Shown here one piece after another: positions 14,681 through 17,045 of a stretch of 17,045 nt of DNA (position 1 is its first letter; every line of letters begins with the position of its first letter). A program made the translations under genes and the position numbers. The notes under the pieces are model-generated. The model had not been told where the DNA came from, ran no database searches, and saw nothing but the letters and a program-made list of their open reading frames with translations. This DNA comes from CAYZIC01 sp964478335 (GTDB lineage: Bacteria; Verrucomicrobiota; Kiritimatiellia; RFP12; DVOR01): contig CAYZIC010000047.1 in NCBI GenBank assembly GCA_964478335.1, positions 1-17,045 on the forward strand, written 5' to 3'.

Positions 14681-15150
14681 TGACCAACAGCCTCTACTTT
14701 ATCCTTCCCTTGATCGGTGTCGCCCTCACGATGATGTTGTGGATCGGCCGATCCCCCGCCCGCCGCCTTAGTAGACGCCTCTCCACCCGTCAAGACGGCC
14801 CTCTGCCCGCACATTGGGTTGCGCTCATTGCCACAGGGTTGCGCGTGCCACAAGCGCTCATTACCAAAGCCTCCCTAGATGAATCCATCATGGACCTCTA
14901 TCTCATGATGTACCCTGAGCACTGTATGTATGACGAAATGGAGCTACGTGCAATTTTGTCTGCAATCAAAAAGCACCACGCCATCACCCTGCACGAGACA
15001 GACCTCGCCATGCCCCTCGCCAAACTTATCGCCACATGCCATGCGACACAGTCCACCCCCAAGCCAATGGAGAACCCTCATGAAAACAGCCACCCTGACG
15101 CTCCCAGACGGATCGACCATCGATGCAAAGATCGGACAACCGATCGCTAA
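14680..15150 (+). CDS. Small membrane protein of unknown function
   Basis: 156 aa; family not recognised. One membrane segment at about 5-22 (YFILPLIGVALTMMLWIG) is followed by a basic stretch (RSPARRLSRRLSTR), so the rest is probably cytoplasmic. The remainder looks helical and rich in methionine and leucine (DLYLMMYPEHCMYDEMELRA). The start is set by the one-base stop/start overlap (TAATG) with the AsmA-like gene. The last 71 nt overlap the start of the uridine kinase gene in another frame, giving a polar, proline-rich tail. That overlap is longer than usual, so either the tail is dispensable or a frameshift has extended the frame. Confidence that it is translated rests on operon position and the N-terminal membrane segment. 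Confidence 0.55.
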   Translation: MTNSLYFILPLIGVALTMMLWIGRSPARRLSRRLSTRQDGPLPAHWVALIATGLRVPQALITKASLDESIMDLYLMMYPEHCMYDEMELRAILSAIKKHHAITLHETDLAMPLAKLIATCHATQSTPKPMENPHENSHPDAPRRIDHRCKDRTTDR

Positions 15151-16747
15151 GTTTTTCCCTAAAAAGATTAACGGGCTTCCCGTGCTCGCAACTGTGGCCA
15201 ATCATGATATCTGCGCCTTAGATACGCCCGTTTATCTTGATATGGATGTCTATCCCGTGACCCTTGCAGATCCCATCGGCAAGATCGTTTACCGACAGAC
15301 CCTCTGCTTTCTCTTAGCCAAAGTCATGCACGAGACATTGCCAGGCATCGATTACCGCATTGGTAGCTCATTTGGCGATAATGGTATCTATTGGACACTC
15401 AGCGTGCCCGAAGAAATGCCCCATGACTTACCCCACTACGTTTCCAAGATCAAGCTCGCCATGCAGCAGACTATCGAGGACAACATCCCCATTACAGCCC
15501 AATACATCTCCTACTGCGAGGCGATCGAGACCTTTGCTCAAGCCGGCCTTATGGAAAAGGTCCACCTCTTGACCCATCGTAATCCACCCCACATCACCCT
15601 GCGTCGCTGTGGAGACTTTTACGACCTCCAGCAAGGCATCCTCGCTAATCGCACTGGTACCATCACCTGCTTTGATCTCATCCCACACGACTGTGGATTC
15701 ATCCTCCAATTCCCAGACACGGTAGACCCCACGCACCTCCAGCCATTGCCCCCCTATCAGCACCTTTTTGAAGTCTACAAAGAGCATGCCAGATGGGGTA
15801 AGATCCTACGCATTCGCTCAGCAGGCGCACTCAATGAAGCCATCGTCCGCGGCCAGCTCAACGACGTCATCAATACCGTTGAAGCCCTCCACGAAAAGAA
15901 ACTCAGCCAAATCGCCGATGCCATCCTCGCCCGCACCCCCAGACCACGCGTTATCCTCATCGCAGGTCCATCATCAGCCGGCAAGACGACCACCGCCATG
16001 AGACTCTGCTCACACCTGCGCGTCGTCGGACTCTCCCCGACACTCATCTCTACAGACAACTACTTCAAAGGCGAAGGCCAAAACCCTCTCGATGCAGATG
16101 GTCAACCCGATTTTGAACACATCGACGCAATGGATCGCCCCCGTCTTAATCAAGACATCAAAGACCTCCTGGCAGGCCAGTCTGTCCATATGCGTAAATT
16201 TGACTTTGAGCAGCGCCGAGGCTACGATGCCACCACCACACTACAAATTGCCCCCCAAGACGGCATCCTCGTGATTGAGGGCATTCATGCTCTCAATCCC
16301 ATTTTGACCAACGAAATCCCCAAAGCCGAGAAGTTTCTCATCTACGTCTCAGCCCTCACACAGCTCGCCCTCGACCGCAACAATCGTATCTCGACCACAG
16401 ACAATCGCCTCCTACGACGCATGGTGAGAGACTATCAATTTCGAGCAAAATCTCCCGTTGACACCCTTCGTCAATGGGCCTCAGTCCGTGCTGGCGAGCG
16501 TCGCTGGATCTTCCCCTATCAAGATCAAGCCGATGCCGTCTTTAATACCTCCCTTGACTACGAGATTCCCATCCTCAAAACCCTCGCCGCCCCCCTGCTT
16601 AACATGGTTAAGCCCTGCAGCCCAGAGTACCTCAAAGCCAGGCAACTCTCAGGATTCCTGCAAAACTTTAGAGCAGCCCCCTACGAGAGCGTACCGACCA
16701 ACTCCATCTTAAGAGAGTATCTAGGCGAATCCCGCCTCGATTACTAG
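15080..16747 (+). CDS. TGS-domain nucleoside (uridine) kinase
   Basis: 555 aa. The N-terminal TGS domain (about 1-65, TLTLPDGSTIDAKIGQPI) is followed by a threonyl-tRNA-synthetase-like region (about 70-230). A P-loop uridine-kinase domain follows, with Walker A GPSSAGKTT (296-304), STDNYF (324-329), FDFEQRRGYDAT (374-385) and the Walker B-like ILVIEGIHALNP (396-407). The RNNRISTTDNRLLRRMVRDY segment (433-452) is typical of this kinase type. Family members phosphorylate uridine or cytidine in pyrimidine salvage; the fused domain's role is not known to me. ATG 15080 has GGAGAA at 15069-15074 and starts exactly at the TGS domain, whereas the frame's earlier ATG at 14930 adds unrelated sequence. 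Last gene of the NusG-led operon, convergent with the tRNA genes. No clear terminator follows on the plus strand. Confidence 0.9.
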   Translation: MKTATLTLPDGSTIDAKIGQPIAKFFPKKINGLPVLATVANHDICALDTPVYLDMDVYPVTLADPIGKIVYRQTLCFLLAKVMHETLPGIDYRIGSSFGDNGIYWTLSVPEEMPHDLPHYVSKIKLAMQQTIEDNIPITAQYISYCEAIETFAQAGLMEKVHLLTHRNPPHITLRRCGDFYDLQQGILANRTGTITCFDLIPHDCGFILQFPDTVDPTHLQPLPPYQHLFEVYKEHARWGKILRIRSAGALNEAIVRGQLNDVINTVEALHEKKLSQIADAILARTPRPRVILIAGPSSAGKTTTAMRLCSHLRVVGLSPTLISTDNYFKGEGQNPLDADGQPDFEHIDAMDRPRLNQDIKDLLAGQSVHMRKFDFEQRRGYDATTTLQIAPQDGILVIEGIHALNPILTNEIPKAEKFLIYVSALTQLALDRNNRISTTDNRLLRRMVRDYQFRAKSPVDTLRQWASVRAGERRWIFPYQDQADAVFNTSLDYEIPILKTLAAPLLNMVKPCSPEYLKARQLSGFLQNFRAAPYESVPTNSILREYLGESRLDY

Positions 16748-16771
16748 CAGGGGCTAGCCGCCAATCTGACA

Positions 16772-16811
16772 CTCGTTAGCTCGCCGTAAACTGCAGGCGA
16801 CACCTTGTCGC
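16772..16811. repeat. GAGCT-core element and 6/3/6 palindrome after the kinase
   Basis: CTCGTTAGCTCGCCGT (16772-16787) resembles, in reverse complement, the elements at 993-1010 and 8119-8136. It is followed by GCGACA-CCT-TGTCGC (16797-16811), another perfect 6/3/6 hairpin. TTGTC-GCAA-GACAA (16806-16819) overlaps that hairpin and would compete with it. Confidence 0.45.
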
Positions 16812-16816
16812 AAGAC

Positions 16817-16845
16817 AAAAAAAGCAGGCCTGTTAAGGTCTGCTT
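16817..16845 (-). terminator. Intrinsic terminator of tRNA-Phe copy 1
   Basis: On the minus strand AAGCAGACC, a 6-nt loop and GGCCTGCTT form a stem with one mismatch, followed by a run of T (seven A on the plus strand, 16817-16823). It begins 6 nt after the tRNA's CCA end. Confidence 0.8.
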
Positions 16846-16851
16846 GAAAAA

Positions 16852-16927
16852 TGGTGGCAAGAGTCGGGATCGAACCGACGACACGCGAATTTTCAGTCCG
16901 CTGCTCTACCAGCTGAGCTATCTCGCC
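16852..16927 (-). tRNA. tRNA-Phe(GAA)
   Basis: 76 nt with encoded CCA (plus 16852-16854). On the minus strand the acceptor arm GGCGAGA pairs with TCTTGCC (one G-U). The D-arm is AGCTCAGCTGGTAGAGC. The anticodon stem is GCGGA/TTCGC around loop CTGAAAA, anticodon GAA. The T-arm is GTCGG-TTCGATC-CCGAC. No variable-loop expansion or intron is seen. An identical copy begins at 16995, upstream on its strand. Confidence 0.97.
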
Positions 16928-16948
16928 TTGACTCATTGTGTGGATTTC

Positions 16949-16963
16949 TTTGCTCGGAGCAAA
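16949..16963. repeat. 6/3/6 palindrome beside the second tRNA terminator
   Basis: TTTGCT-CGG-AGCAAA is perfect and touches the T-run of the upstream tRNA-Phe terminator on the minus strand. It lies in the spacer between the two tRNA copies, upstream of copy 1 on its strand. Confidence 0.45.
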
Positions 16964-16990
16964 AAAAGCAGACCACTGAGGATCTGCTTT
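16961..16990 (-). terminator. Intrinsic terminator of tRNA-Phe copy 2
   Basis: On the minus strand AAAGCAGA and TCTGCTTT form an 8-bp stem, extended by two GC pairs past a bulge, followed by TTTTTTT. It has the same style and position as the terminator of copy 1, but the stem sequence differs. Confidence 0.8.
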
Positions 16991-16994
16991 AAAA

Positions 16995-17045
16995 TGGTGG
17001 CAAGAGTCGGGATCGAACCGACGACACGCGAATTTTCAGTCCGCT
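16995..17045 (-). tRNA. tRNA-Phe(GAA), second copy, cut by the window edge
   Basis: The visible 51 nt (3' part, from CCA through the anticodon loop) are identical to the matching part of the copy at 16852-16927. The two copies repeat at a 143-nt interval. The 5' part lies outside the window. Confidence 0.93.

Noticed and set aside
14930..15079. Upstream in-frame ATG for the uridine kinase
   Set aside because: The extra 50 residues are low-complexity Ser/Pro/Thr sequence lying in the small membrane protein's gene, whereas the TGS domain begins at 15080 behind GGAGAA.

Overview
The window is chromosomal DNA of a Gram-negative bacterium at roughly 50% GC. It has an LptE-like LPS-assembly lipoprotein, a BamD-like TPR protein beside it, an AsmA-like envelope protein, a specialised NusG paralog, a TGS-type uridine kinase and a NahK-like sugar kinase pair. 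This mix best fits the Verrucomicrobiota/Lentisphaerota/Kiritimatiellota (PVC) group, possibly an Opitutae-like gut or host-associated member. That placement is inferred from gene families alone, with no marker rRNA in view. I see no transposase, integrase, phage gene or CRISPR array.

Layout. 1-253: left edge, with a possible start of a minus-strand gene leaving the window and a small hairpin. 254-991 (+): TrmJ-type tRNA methyltransferase. 1105-4584 (-): three genes 3 nt apart, a secreted protein of unknown function, then a polyprenyl diphosphate synthase, then a RecQ-family helicase. 4688-6259 (-): phosphoglycerate dehydrogenase (SerA), with a good sigma70-type promoter upstream and three stacked stem-loops at its 3' end. 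6389-8041 (+): BamD-like TPR protein and LptE-like lipoprotein, an outer-membrane biogenesis pair, followed by a hairpin-rich terminator region. 8194-11456 (+): a promoter, two tandem paralogous N-acetylhexosamine 1-kinase-like genes, nagB, and a strong intrinsic terminator, forming an amino-sugar unit. 11474-16747 (+): a NusG/RfaH-like factor, a secreted protein, an AsmA-like membrane-anchored protein, a small membrane protein and a TGS-domain uridine kinase, each overlapping the next. 16852-end (-): two tandem tRNA-Phe(GAA) genes, each with a T-tract hairpin terminator, the second cut by the window edge.

How the genes may work together. The amino-sugar unit should feed hexosamines into central metabolism or cell-wall precursors, but no NagA deacetylase lies nearby and NagB lacks two residues of the known allosteric site. 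The NusG-paralog operon looks like an uncharacterised envelope module whose first gene may control elongation through the rest of the transcript. Small perfect palindromes (6-nt arms, 3-nt loop) and a GAGCTT-core sequence recur in the gene-free stretches. They may be a dispersed REP-like family. These two repeat families, the NusG-led operon and the duplicated kinases are the least ordinary parts of the window.
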